From: Mycobacterium dioxanotrophicus
GTDB taxonomy: Bacteria; Actinomycetota; Actinomycetes; Mycobacteriales; Mycobacteriaceae
Direction of reading: 5' to 3'
Length of the DNA: 64,000 nucleotides
NCBI RefSeq assembly: GCF_002157835.1
Contig: NZ_CP020809.1
Span: 5,518,001 to 5,582,000 of the forward strand
Shown here: piece after piece, positions 42,483 to 50,818 of the stretch
How positions within the stretch are numbered: the stretch's first letter is position 1
Layout: each line of letters begins with the position of its first letter
Notes under the pieces: model-generated
The model's database searches: none
What the model saw: only the letters and a program-made list of their open reading frames with translations
Told to the model about the DNA's origin: nothing
Translations under genes and position numbers: made by a program

Positions 42483-43970
42483 TCAGCGCCTGCTGAATAC
42501 CGTGCGGTGCCAACCCTTTTCAGCGACGCCGGAGATGTCGCTCATGACGTGCTTGATGGTGAGGTACTCCTCGAACGAGTAGTCGCTCATGTCCTTACCG
42601 AAGCCCGACGCACCCACGCCACCGTGCGGCATCTCCGAGATGATCGGGATGTGGTCGTTGATCCACACGCAGCCTGCGTTGATCTCCCGTGAGGCCCGCT
42701 GTGCCCGGTAGACGTCGCGGGTCCACGCCGAGGCGGCCAGACCGTAGTCAGTGTCGTTGGCCTGGCGCAGCGCGTCGTTGTCGTCGCTGAACGCGCGGAC
42801 CGTCAACACCGGACCGAAGATCTCGTCCCGGTACACCTCGGAGTCCTCGGCGACATCGGCGATCAGCGTCGGCCGGTAGAACGAGCCCGGCAGATCCGGG
42901 ATCACGCCACCGGTGACCACGCGACCACCCTGCCCGGCAGCCCGTGCCACCATGCCCGCCACCTTGTCGCGGTGCGCCATCGAGATCAGCGGTCCCAGAT
43001 CGGTGTCGGGATCGTGCGGATCACCGACCACCACCTTGCTCATCACCTCGGCCACACCGGCGACGAAGTCGTCGTAGAGCGGCCGCGCGACGATGGCCCG
43101 GGTGGCCGCGGTGCAGTCCTGCCCGGTGTTGATCAGCGCGCCGGCGACCGCGCCCTGGATGGCGGCGTCCAGATCGGCGTCGTCGAAGACCACGAACGGG
43201 GCCTTGCCGCCCAGCTCGAGCTGGGTGCGGTGGCCGTGCACGGCCGCGGCTGCCATCACCTTGCGGCCGACGGGCGTGGAGCCGGTGAAGGTGACCAGGT
43301 CGACGTCGCGGTGCCCGGCCAGGGCGGTGCCGACGTCGGCGCCGCCGCCGGTCACCACGTTGAAGACCCCGTCGGGCAGTCCGGCGGCGCTGGCGAGCCC
43401 GGCCAGCGTGAGCGTGGTCAGCGGGGTGATCTCGGCGGGTTTGATGACGACGGAGCAGCCCGCGGCCAATGCGGGGAGCACCTTCCACACCGCCATCTGC
43501 AGCGGATAGTTCCACGGCGTGATGGTGGCGACGACGCCGATGGCCTCGCGCCGGATGCTCGAGGTGTGGTCCGGCGAGTACTCCGCGGTGGCCTTGCCCT
43601 CCAGGTGCCGCGCCGCTCCGGCGAAGAAGTCGATGTTGTCGACACTGCCCGGCACATCGAACTCGCGGGCCAGCCGCACGGGCTTGCCGGTCTGGCTGAC
43701 TTCCTCGATGACCAGGTCGTCGGCGCGTTCGTCGGCCAGTTTCGCCAATTTGGCCAGCACTGCGGAGCGTTCCGCGGGAGTGGCCGTCGACCATTGCGGC
43801 AACGCCGCCCTGGCCGACGCGACGGCGATGTCCACGTCGGCCGGGGTGGCCATGGCGTACTCCGCGACCGCCTCACCGGTCGCCGGGTTGATGACGGTGT
43901 GCGCCGGTCCACCGGTCGCCACTGCCGAACCGCTGATCCAATTGCCCGCCACGTTCACTGCCACACTCAT
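42483..43970 (-). CDS. Aldehyde dehydrogenase, gamma-aminobutyraldehyde/betaine type
   Basis: A 495-residue NAD(P)-dependent dehydrogenase. Active-site motifs: general base Glu in LELGGKAPF, catalytic Cys in NTGQDCTAATR, ITPWNYPLQM, and EIFGPVLTV. The NTGQDCTA form and the overall similarity to PatD-like enzymes suggest oxidation of aminoaldehydes such as 4-aminobutyraldehyde. It is divergent from an Lrp regulator plus class III aminotransferase; together they could convert a diamine to an amino acid. The specificity is inference. Confidence 0.92.
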   Translation of the reverse strand: MSVAVNVAGNWISGSAVATGGPAHTVINPATGEAVAEYAMATPADVDIAVASARAALPQWSTATPAERSAVLAKLAKLADERADDLVIEEVSQTGKPVRLAREFDVPGSVDNIDFFAGAARHLEGKATAEYSPDHTSSIRREAIGVVATITPWNYPLQMAVWKVLPALAAGCSVVIKPAEITPLTTLTLAGLASAAGLPDGVFNVVTGGGADVGTALAGHRDVDLVTFTGSTPVGRKVMAAAAVHGHRTQLELGGKAPFVVFDDADLDAAIQGAVAGALINTGQDCTAATRAIVARPLYDDFVAGVAEVMSKVVVGDPHDPDTDLGPLISMAHRDKVAGMVARAAGQGGRVVTGGVIPDLPGSFYRPTLIADVAEDSEVYRDEIFGPVLTVRAFSDDNDALRQANDTDYGLAASAWTRDVYRAQRASREINAGCVWINDHIPIISEMPHGGVGASGFGKDMSDYSFEEYLTIKHVMSDISGVAEKGWHRTVFSRR

Positions 43971-44042
43971 GGAGCCATACGGTATCGGATGAGGACACCG
44001 ATCTCTACGGGATACCGCAGCGAGACGCCACCCAAACGATCG

Positions 44043-44066
44043 ATTTCATTGAAATAGTTGCCTCAA
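44043..44066. promoter_or_regulatory. Probable Lrp-type operator
   Basis: ATTTCA-T-TGAAAT (44043-44055), a perfect 6-bp-arm palindrome, then TTG-CCT-CAA (44058-44066). They lie 29 to 52 bp before the Lrp start, within the 124-bp gap shared with the divergent aldehyde dehydrogenase. AT-rich spaced half sites are typical for Lrp/AsnC proteins. Confidence 0.6.
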
Positions 44067-44094
44067 ACAACGAATTCCGTGCAGAATCGACGGT

Positions 44095-44619
44095 ATGACC
44101 AACCCCGATGGTCACGAGCTGGCGCCCGCCCCCGTCCCGTTTCGTGTCAACCATTCTCGACCGGGAGCCGCCTTCCAGCTCGATGAACTGTCAAAAGCGA
44201 TCGTCGAGAAGCTCCAGCAGGACGGCCGCCGCTCCTATGCGGGGATCGGCAAAGCCGTCGGACTGTCCGAGGCCGCCGTGCGCCAGCGCGTGCAGCGGAT
44301 GGTCGACGCGGGTGTCATGCAAATCGTGGCGGTGACCGATCCAATGCAACTCGGCTTCGCCCGCCAGGCGATGATCGGCATCCGCTGCACCGGTGACACC
44401 ACCAAGCTGGGCGAGAAGCTGGCCGCCATGGACTCGGTCGACTACGTCGTGCTGACCGCGGGATCGTTCGACATCATCGTCGAAGTGGTCTGCGAGGACG
44501 ATGACAGCTTGCTCGAGCTGCTCAACACGCAGATCCGCTCATTGCCGGGAGTGATATCAACCGAAACCCTTGTCTACCTGAAACTCGTTAAACAGCAATA
44601 CAATTGGGGTACACGATGA
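44095..44619 (+). CDS. Lrp/AsnC-family regulator
   Basis: A 174-residue regulator. HTH: LSKAIVEKLQQDGRRSYAGI, AVRQRVQRMVDAGVMQIVAV; the ligand-binding RAM domain is residues about 85-165 (VDYVVLTAGSFDIIVEVVCE). It probably controls itself, the downstream aminotransferase and the divergent aldehyde dehydrogenase. Its stop overlaps the aminotransferase start by ATGA (44616-44619), so the pair is co-translated. Confidence 0.92.
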   Translation: MTNPDGHELAPAPVPFRVNHSRPGAAFQLDELSKAIVEKLQQDGRRSYAGIGKAVGLSEAAVRQRVQRMVDAGVMQIVAVTDPMQLGFARQAMIGIRCTGDTTKLGEKLAAMDSVDYVVLTAGSFDIIVEVVCEDDDSLLELLNTQIRSLPGVISTETLVYLKLVKQQYNWGTR

Positions 44620-46001
44620 CAATTACCGATACCACTTCAGCAACGACGTCCGATCTCGGCGCCAAGGCCAACCGGCACCTGTGGGGCCACTTCGCCCGGC
44701 ACGGCGAGGGCATCACGCCGCCGATCATCACCCGCGGCGAGGGCGTCTACATCTTCGACGACAAAGGCAAGCGCTACATCGACGGCCTCTCGGGGCTGTT
44801 CGTCGTTCAGGTCGGCCACGGCCGCAAGGAACTTGCCGAGGCGGCGGCCAAGCAGGCCGAGACGCTGTCCTTCTTCCCGCTGTGGTCCTACGCCACGCCG
44901 CCGGCCATCGAACTGGCCGAGCGCGTCGCCGGCTATGCCCCAGGCGATCTCAACCGGGTCTTCTTCACCACCGGCGGCGGCGAGGCCGTCGAGAGCGCCT
45001 GGAAGCTGGCCAAGCAGTACTTCAAGCTGACCGGAAAACCCGGTAAGCACAAGGTGGTTTCGCGTTCGATCGCCTATCACGGCACGCCGCAGGGTGCCCT
45101 GGCGATCACGGGCATCCCGGCGTTCAAGGCACCGTTCGAGCCTTTGACCCCCGGCGGTTTCCGCGCCCCGAACACCAACTTCTACCGCGCGCCTGCCGAA
45201 TACGCCCACGACGAAAAGGCATTCGGTCGCTACTGCGCCGACCGCATCGCCGAGGCCATCGAATTCGAAGGCCCCGACACCGTCGCCGCGGTGTTCCTCG
45301 AGCCGGTGCAGAACGCCGGCGGCTGCTTCCCGCCGCCGCCCGGATACTTCGAACGCGTCCGCGAGATCTGCGACCGCTACGACGTGCTGCTGGTCTCCGA
45401 CGAGGTGATCTGCGCGTACGGCCGGATCGGATCGATGTTCGCGTGCAACGACTTCGGCTACGTACCGGACATCATCACCAGCGCCAAGGGCCTGACGTCG
45501 GGTTACTCGCCGCTGGGCGCGATGGTCGCCAGCGACCGGCTGTTCGAGCCGTTCGACGACGGCAAGACCGTCTTCGGTCACGGCTATACCTTTGGCGGAC
45601 ACCCGGTTTCGTCGGCCGTCGCGCTGGCCAACCTCGACATCTTCGAACGCGAGAAGATCAACGACCACGTCAAGGAGCTGGCACCGGCGTTCCGGGCCAC
45701 CCTGGAGAAGCTCTACGACCTGCCCATCGTCGGCGACGTGCGCGGTGAAGGTTTCTTCTACGGCATCGAATTGGTCAAGGACAAGGCCACCAAGGAGACG
45801 TTCAACGACGAGGAAAGCGAACGGCTGCTGCGCGGGTTCCTCACCCCGGCGCTGTGGGACGCCGGGCTGTACTGCCGCGCCGACGACCGTGGCGACCCAG
45901 TGATCCAGCTGGCCCCGCCGCTGATCAGCGGACAGGCCGAGTTCGACGCGATCTACGAGATCCTGCACCGCGTGCTCAGCGAGGCAGGCAACCTGCTGTA
46001 G
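44616..46001 (+). CDS. Class III PLP-dependent aminotransferase (Rv3329-like)
   Basis: A 461-residue omega-aminotransferase. PLP site: Lys in TSAKGLTSGYSPLGAM; VSDEVICAYGRIG carries the Asp that contacts the pyridine ring; FTTGGGEAVESAWKLA binds the phosphate. Class III enzymes act on terminal amines such as putrescine, beta-alanine or GABA. The position between sigJ and dacB1 matches Rv3329. With the divergent aldehyde dehydrogenase it suggests a diamine or omega-amino acid route under Lrp control. The earlier in-frame start is not used because ATG 44616 overlaps the Lrp stop. Confidence 0.93.
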   Translation: MTITDTTSATTSDLGAKANRHLWGHFARHGEGITPPIITRGEGVYIFDDKGKRYIDGLSGLFVVQVGHGRKELAEAAAKQAETLSFFPLWSYATPPAIELAERVAGYAPGDLNRVFFTTGGGEAVESAWKLAKQYFKLTGKPGKHKVVSRSIAYHGTPQGALAITGIPAFKAPFEPLTPGGFRAPNTNFYRAPAEYAHDEKAFGRYCADRIAEAIEFEGPDTVAAVFLEPVQNAGGCFPPPPGYFERVREICDRYDVLLVSDEVICAYGRIGSMFACNDFGYVPDIITSAKGLTSGYSPLGAMVASDRLFEPFDDGKTVFGHGYTFGGHPVSSAVALANLDIFEREKINDHVKELAPAFRATLEKLYDLPIVGDVRGEGFFYGIELVKDKATKETFNDEESERLLRGFLTPALWDAGLYCRADDRGDPVIQLAPPLISGQAEFDAIYEILHRVLSEAGNLL

Positions 46002-46010
46002 CGCTTTCCG

Positions 46011-46067
46011 CGAAACGGCATTCCGGCAGCCAAAGTTCGAGTAACGGCCTGCTGGAATGCCGTTTCG
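46011..46067 (+). terminator. Hairpin after the aminotransferase gene
   Basis: CGAAACGGCATTCC (46011-46024) pairs exactly with GGAATGCCGTTTCG (46054-46067) over 14 bp; the 29-nt loop holds a further partly paired GGCAG/CTGC. It begins 10 nt after the aminotransferase stop and its right end runs into TCGGCG. It ends 15 nt before the next gene. Confidence 0.7.
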
Positions 46068-46081
46068 GCGAGACTGGTGGG

Positions 46082-47068
46082 GTGTCGCGTAAACCACCGA
46101 TCGATCCTGTCCGCTGGACACCGCCGCCGGTCGGCGCACTCCCCGACTTCCCGCCGGCGGAGCTGACGGTCGTGCCGATGCCGGGTGACGGGCCCGAGGA
46201 CGTCGTCGTCGACGCGACCGGGCAATTGTGGACCGGGCTGGTCGACGGCCGCATCGTGCGCGTGACTCCCGAGGGGGCCGCGACGGTGGTGGCCGACACC
46301 GGCGGGCGTCCGCTCGGCATGCACGTGGCGCGCGACGGCCGGGTGTTGATCTGCGACAGCCACCGCGGCCTGCTGGCGTTGGACCCGACGACGGGCACGC
46401 TGACGACACTGGTCGACTCGATCGAGGGGCGTCCGCTGACGTTCTGCTCGAACGTCACCGAAACCTCGGACGGCACAATCTATTTCACGGAGTCGACCAG
46501 CCGGTTCCACTTCGAGCACTACCAGGGCGCGATCCTGGAGGCCCGCGGCAGCGGCAGCCTGTTCCGGCTGACACCCGACGGCACCGTCACCACGCTGGTT
46601 CAGGGACTCTACTTCGCCAACGGCGTGACCCCCACCGCAGATGAATCGGCGTTGGTGTTCGCCGAAACCCAGGGCCGCCGGTTGTCCAAGTACTGGCTGA
46701 GCGGGCCTGCGGCCGGGACCGTCACACCGCTTGCCGAACATCTGCCTGGCATGCCGGACAACATCTCGACCGGGTCGGACAATCGGATCTGGGTCGCGCT
46801 GGTCAGCCCGATCATTCCCGCGGCCGAACGACTGGCCCCGCTGCCACCGGTGCTGCGCAAAGTGGTGTGGCGACTGCCCGATGCCCTGCTGCCGAAAATC
46901 AAGCCCGAGGTGTGGGTGGTGGCCTTCGACGCCGAAACCGGTGCGGCCGTCGCAGGCATCCGGACGCAGAACCCAGCCTTCGGGGCGGTCACCGGCGTCG
47001 TCGAAACGGGCGGAAAACTGTGGATGTCTACCATCGAGTTTCCCGCTCTGGCTAATACCCAGCTTTAA
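46082..47068 (+). CDS. SMP-30/strictosidine-synthase-like beta-propeller protein
   Basis: A 328-residue six-bladed propeller. Family segments: GPEDVVVDATGQLWTGLVDG, ICDSHRGLLALDPTTG, TIYFTESTSRFHFEHYQGAI, and GMPDNISTGSDNRIWVALVS, as in strictosidine synthase-like and adipocyte membrane-associated proteins. Such proteins are often metal-dependent lactonases or hydrolases; the activity here is unknown. There is no signal peptide. GTG 46082 is the only well-placed start after the hairpin; a clear ribosome site is lacking. Confidence 0.85.
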   Translation: MSRKPPIDPVRWTPPPVGALPDFPPAELTVVPMPGDGPEDVVVDATGQLWTGLVDGRIVRVTPEGAATVVADTGGRPLGMHVARDGRVLICDSHRGLLALDPTTGTLTTLVDSIEGRPLTFCSNVTETSDGTIYFTESTSRFHFEHYQGAILEARGSGSLFRLTPDGTVTTLVQGLYFANGVTPTADESALVFAETQGRRLSKYWLSGPAAGTVTPLAEHLPGMPDNISTGSDNRIWVALVSPIIPAAERLAPLPPVLRKVVWRLPDALLPKIKPEVWVVAFDAETGAAVAGIRTQNPAFGAVTGVVETGGKLWMSTIEFPALANTQL

Positions 47069-47136
47069 CACGAGTCACATACGTCACAGCGTGGCTCCCC
47101 GGAATCGGCATCCGGATCGCCTAACCTTCGGACACG

Positions 47137-48393
47137 ATGGCGACCTTGCGGAGTATCTCGACGCGCGCGCTCATGCGCGGATCTTCCGTGCTTGCGGCGT
47201 TGACGATGCTCGCGGCACCGGCCTTGGTGATCGCGCCGACGGCGACGGCGGATCCGGTTGCGGCGCCGGCCCCGGCACCGCCGCCACCGGACTGTCCGTT
47301 CAAGGTGACGACGCCACCCGCGGTCGACTCATCGGAGGTGCCGAAGGCGGGCGATCCGCCGCTGCCGCTGCCGGTACCGACGAAAACCATCGGGGGCGAA
47401 GCACTCTCGGGCTGCGGCATCATCACCGCGCCCGACACCCCGCCGGTGCCCAATGACATCTCCGCCGACGCCTGGGTGGTGGCCGACCTCGACAGCGGCG
47501 ACATCATCGCCGCGCGCGACCCGCACGCCCGGCACCGGCCCGCGAGCATCATCAAGGTGCTCGTCGCCACGGCCGCGCTCAACGAACTGAATCTCAACAA
47601 GCGCGTCCAAGGCACCCAGGAAGACGCCAACGCCGAGGGCACCCGGGTCGGCGTCGGGCCCGGGGGCGTGTATTCGATCAACGACCTGTTGCACGGCCTG
47701 CTGATGCACTCGGGCAACGACGCCGCCCATGCCCTGGCCATGCAACTCGGCGGCATGGACCCGGCGCTGCAGAAGATCAACGTGTTGGCGGGCAAGCTCG
47801 GTGGCCGCGACACCCGGGCGGCCACCCCGTCCGGGCTCGATGGCCCCGGCATGAGCACCTCGGCCTACGACATCGGACTGTTCTACCGCTACGCCTGGCA
47901 GAATCCGGTGTTCGCCGACATCGTCGCCACCAAGTCTTTCGATTTCCCTGGGCGCGACGGAAATCCGACGTATCCGATCGAGAACGACAACAAGCTGCTG
48001 GACAACTACCCCGGCGCGCTCGGCGGCAAGACCGGCTACACCGATGACGCCGGGCAGACCTTCGTCGGCGCAGCCAATCGCGACGGCCGCCGCCTGGTGG
48101 CGATCCTGATGCACGGCACCCGGCTACCGATCGCCCCGTGGGAGCAGGCAGCTCATCTGCTCGACTACGGTTTCGCCACCCCGAAGGGGACCAAGGTCGG
48201 CACCCTGGTGGATCCCGACCCGTCCCTGACCAAACCCAAGCAACCCGATGCGCCGTCGGCAGCGGAGGCTGCGTCCGTCCTGCCCGCAGCTGACACGCTG
48301 CCGGTGCGCGTGGGGGTGGCGATCGTCGGGGGCATCATCGTGTTCCTGCTGATCATGGGTGCCCGGTCGCTGAATCGCCGCCCGCAGCACTAG
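47137..48393 (+). CDS. dacB1: D-alanyl-D-alanine carboxypeptidase DacB1
   Basis: A 418-residue penicillin-binding protein (low molecular mass class). There is a signal peptide (about 34 residues, ending near [10 protein letters not shown]), a Pro/Ala-rich segment, then the catalytic domain. Motifs: SIIK (in [16 protein letters not shown]), SGN ([15 protein letters not shown]) and KTG ([14 protein letters not shown]). A C-terminal helix ([20 protein letters not shown]) anchors it to the membrane. It trims the terminal D-Ala of peptidoglycan stems outside the cell. It corresponds to Rv3330 and is convergent with the next gene by a 4-nt overlap. Confidence 0.95.
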   Translation: MATLRSISTRALMRGSSVLAALTMLAAPALVIAPTATADPVAAPAPAPPPPDCPFKVTTPPAVDSSEVPKAGDPPLPLPVPTKTIGGEALSGCGIITAPDTPPVPNDISADAWVVADLDSGDIIAARDPHARHRPASIIKVLVATAALNELNLNKRVQGTQEDANAEGTRVGVGPGGVYSINDLLHGLLMHSGNDAAHALAMQLGGMDPALQKINVLAGKLGGRDTRAATPSGLDGPGMSTSAYDIGLFYRYAWQNPVFADIVATKSFDFPGRDGNPTYPIENDNKLLDNYPGALGGKTGYTDDAGQTFVGAANRDGRRLVAILMHGTRLPIAPWEQAAHLLDYGFATPKGTKVGTLVDPDPSLTKPKQPDAPSAAEAASVLPAADTLPVRVGVAIVGGIIVFLLIMGARSLNRRPQH

Positions 48394-49235
48394 CTGTTCT
48401 GCTTGATGAAGCCGAGCGCCTGCTCGGCGACGTCGCGCCAGCCGCTGTCGATCACCAATGAGTGTCCGCGACCAGGGATCTCGACGATCTCGGTGACATT
48501 GGGGTTCTTCTTGTTCAGCTTGTAGGACGCATTGGCGATCGCCCACGGGACGGTGTTGTCCTTTTCGCCGGAGATCACCAGCAGCGGACCCCGCTGCGGG
48601 TTCTTGGTGTTGACCTTCGTCTGCGACGCGGGGTTGAAGTTCGCGACCGCAGCCTGGAACAGCGGCGCACCCGAACCGGCGACGGAGTACTCGTCGTAGA
48701 GCCGGTTCGACTCCTCCTCGGACACGGCATTGCCGAAGGCGAACCGGAATTGCTTGCGGGTCAAGGCGACCGCGCGACCGTAGTTGAGCGGATTGCCGAG
48801 GACCGGGAATGCGGCCCGCAGCGCCGACACCGGCAGCGGCAGCACACCGCGGAACGGCGCCGGGTCGATGGCAACCGACACCGCGGCCAGCCCCATACCG
48901 GCGAGCTGCTGGGTGATCAGTCCGCCGAACGAGTGCCCGATCACGATGGGCTTGCGGTCAAGGGCTCGGATCACCTCGGCGTAGTGCTCGGTGATGGCAC
49001 CGACCGTCTTGTGAGCGAACACCGAGGGGGCGCGGCGTGCGTGCGCGACCGTTGCCGGGTCGTCCGGCCAGCCGGGGGCCAGGGTGACGAAGCCCTGCTC
49101 CTCGAACAGTCCGCGCCAGTTGTCCCAGCTGGTCGGCAGCAGCCAAAGGCCGTGGACGAAGACGACGGGCTGAGCTCCGGAGCTGTTGGCGCGGTCGATC
49201 TCGGACTGTTCGGAAGGGGTGATGGTGGTGGTCAT
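48390..49235 (-). CDS. Alpha/beta-fold hydrolase
   Basis: A 281-residue hydrolase. [18 protein letters not shown] (oxyanion strand), nucleophile elbow [16 protein letters not shown], Asp in [13 protein letters not shown], and His in IPGRGHSLV. It has no signal peptide. Substrate unknown. ATG 49235 is preceded by TTGGAGA. It is divergent from a TetR regulator with two AGAACG-NN-CGTTCT sites between them, so it is probably induced by the TetR ligand, perhaps an ester it degrades. Confidence 0.9.
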   Translation of the reverse strand: MTTTITPSEQSEIDRANSSGAQPVVFVHGLWLLPTSWDNWRGLFEEQGFVTLAPGWPDDPATVAHARRAPSVFAHKTVGAITEHYAEVIRALDRKPIVIGHSFGGLITQQLAGMGLAAVSVAIDPAPFRGVLPLPVSALRAAFPVLGNPLNYGRAVALTRKQFRFAFGNAVSEEESNRLYDEYSVAGSGAPLFQAAVANFNPASQTKVNTKNPQRGPLLVISGEKDNTVPWAIANASYKLNKKNPNVTEIVEIPGRGHSLVIDSGWRDVAEQALGFIKQNS

Positions 49236-49256
49236 GTCGATCTCCAATCGGTAGAA

Positions 49257-49329
49257 AGAACGGTCGTTCTGTTCGGCTGTAACCAGAGTCTCGCGCGATC
49301 TGTTCCCGATTGCAGAACGAACGTTCTGC
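49257..49329. promoter_or_regulatory. Twin TetR operators, AGAACG-NN-CGTTCT
   Basis: AGAACG-GT-CGTTCT at 49257-49270 and GCAGAACG-AA-CGTTCTGC at 49312-49329, both perfect, with centres 57 bp apart. They sit in the 115-bp gap between the divergent hydrolase (49235) and TetR (49351) starts, one near each gene. Confidence 0.8.
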
Positions 49330-49350
49330 CTCCCGGCGTACCGTCGTGGC

Positions 49351-50130
49351 ATGGAACCGTCGACACCCGTCTCGCAGGCCCGCGAACGCCTCCTGCGCAC
49401 CGCAGCGAAGCTGTTCTACCGGGAGGGGATCCACTCCGTCGGCGTGGACCGCATCCTCGCCGACGCGAACGTCACCCGCGCCACCATGTACCGGCACTTC
49501 GCAGGCAAGGAAGGTCTGGTCGAGGCCTATCTCGCGCTGGAGGATGCAACCATCCGCGGCTACTTCTCCGACGCAGAGACGCACGCAGGCCCGGACGACG
49601 ACATGCTCGAGCTCGTGATCGACGGGATCGCCGAAGACATCGCGCGCTACCACACCCGCGGCTGCCCCTTCATCAATGCCGCCGCCGAATATCCCGACCC
49701 CGACAGCAAAGTCCGCAAACTCATTGCGATGCATCGCAATTGGTTTCGCGGCGCACTCGAACAGGCCGCGGCCGGGCGCGACGAGCCCGCCGACGTCGCG
49801 GCATCGCTGGTCTTGCTGCGTGATGCCGCGCTCGTCGGCGGCTATCTCGACGGCATCGAGACGACGAAGCGCTCGTTCGTCCGGGCGGCACGACAAGCGG
49901 CGGGGCTCCCGGCGCGGGATTGTCCCCCGCCGAGCAGACATGTAGGTCCGCCAACCGCGGCGTGTCGCGAACCGCAGCGTCTGCTCGGCGGGGAAAGTCT
50001 AGGCCCGCGCGACGAAGCGGAACCGGTCGCCGCGGTACACCGACCTGGTCCACTCGACGATGCGGCCGGTCTTGTCCCGGCTGGTGCGGTGTACCAGCAG
50101 CAGGGGCTGGCCGGTCGCGATCTGCAATAG
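49351..50130 (+). CDS. TetR-family regulator with abnormal C-terminal extension
   Basis: The first 190 or so residues are a normal TetR protein: HTH RERLLRTAAKLFYREGIHSV, ILADANVTRATMYRHFAGKE, then a helical ligand domain with TRGCPFINAAAEYPDP and SLVLLRDAALVGGYLDGIE. The expected end is near AARQAAGLPA (about 49915). Instead the frame stays open for about 70 more Pro/Gly/Arg-rich residues, through the hairpin at 49925-49993 and 132 nt into the 3' end of the convergent GntR gene. A small indel near the original stop would explain this. The regulator probably represses the divergent hydrolase and itself. Confidence 0.82.
   Translation: MEPSTPVSQARERLLRTAAKLFYREGIHSVGVDRILADANVTRATMYRHFAGKEGLVEAYLALEDATIRGYFSDAETHAGPDDDMLELVIDGIAEDIARYHTRGCPFINAAAEYPDPDSKVRKLIAMHRNWFRGALEQAAAGRDEPADVAASLVLLRDAALVGGYLDGIETTKRSFVRAARQAAGLPARDCPPPSRHVGPPTAACREPQRLLGGESLGPRDEAEPVAAVHRPGPLDDAAGLVPAGAVYQQQGLAGRDLQ
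49925..49993. terminator. 15-bp hairpin with CGCCGA/TCGGCG ends, between convergent genes
   Basis: CCCCGCCGAGCAGAC (49925-49939) pairs exactly with GTCTGCTCGGCGGGG (49979-49993); the loop is 39 nt with a weak inner GCGG/CCGC stem. It sits between the TetR and GntR genes. The TetR frame runs through it, although it looks like the terminator of both genes. Confidence 0.75.
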
Positions 50131-50700
50131 CTCGGCCTGGTCCGGATTGGCCAGCGCGGTCTCGACGGTGTCCTCCACCGAGTGCACAGCGCGGTCGTAG
50201 CAATCCCGCAACGCTGCGTACAGCGAACCCGTCTCGGCCAGGCGCGCCTCCAGCCGCGGCAGCGCGCCGGGCAGGTGCGCTTCCTCGATGGCCAACGGCT
50301 CACCGTCGACCTCCCGCAACCGCGTCAGCAGATGGATCCGCTCGCCCGGGGCGATCTCCAGATGTTCCGCGACGGCGGGCAGCGCACGCACCCGCTCCAG
50401 CCCGAGGATCTGCGAAGTTGGTTGCATCCCTTCGGCTTTCAGATCATCGGTGAGGGACGACAACTGCCGGACGTGGACCACCTTGGGCGGCGCGACGAAG
50501 TTGCCACTGCCCTGGGTACGGCGCAGGACGCCCTCCCCCGCCAACTCCGCCAGCGCCTTGCGCAGCGTGGTCCGTGACGTGCCGAGCTGTTCGGCGAGCT
50601 GCCGCTCGGGAGGGAGCGACGTGCCTCGGTCGAGTCCTGCGATGAGATCGGCGAGCGCCAGCTTGACCTGGAAGTACCGCGGCGGGGCAGGTTCGGCCAT
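49999..50700 (-). CDS. GntR/HutC-type regulator (DasR/NagR-like)
   Basis: A 233-residue regulator with an N-terminal winged helix (GTSLPPERQLAEQLGTSRTT, LRKALAELAGEGVLRRTQGS) and a UTRA ligand domain (residues about 90-230: IHLLTRLREVDGEPLAIEEA). This is the DasR/NagR arrangement; members sense glucosamine or N-acetylglucosamine phosphates. It is divergent from a sugar porter-nagK-deaminase-nagA operon, with two dre-like 16-bp palindromes between. It most likely represses that operon and itself. Confidence 0.92.
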   Translation of the reverse strand: MAEPAPPRYFQVKLALADLIAGLDRGTSLPPERQLAEQLGTSRTTLRKALAELAGEGVLRRTQGSGNFVAPPKVVHVRQLSSLTDDLKAEGMQPTSQILGLERVRALPAVAEHLEIAPGERIHLLTRLREVDGEPLAIEEAHLPGALPRLEARLAETGSLYAALRDCYDRAVHSVEDTVETALANPDQAELLQIATGQPLLLVHRTSRDKTGRIVEWTRSVYRGDRFRFVARA

Positions 50701-50731
50701 ATCAGTTTTCCCTTACCTCTTGACGGACGAA

Positions 50732-50777
50732 ATTGGTGTATGCCAATGTTACCTCCATCATATTGGCGTATACCAAT
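50732..50777. promoter_or_regulatory. Two dre-like operators of the N-acetylglucosamine operon
   Basis: ATTGGTGTATGCCAAT (50732-50747) and ATTGGCGTATACCAAT (50762-50777), 16-bp imperfect palindromes with perfect 5-bp outer arms, centres 30 bp apart. They resemble DasR/NagR sites (TGGTNTANACCA-like). They lie in the gap between the GntR gene (50700) and the sugar porter (50819). Confidence 0.82.
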
Positions 50778-50818
50778 TTGACCCCGTCACATTCATCCCG
50801 CAGCGAGAGGAACCGCAC

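Noticed and set aside
44637..46409. About 590-codon minus-strand frame over the aminotransferase
   Set aside because: It spans two plus-strand genes with family motifs and a hairpin; it is a GC-driven shadow.
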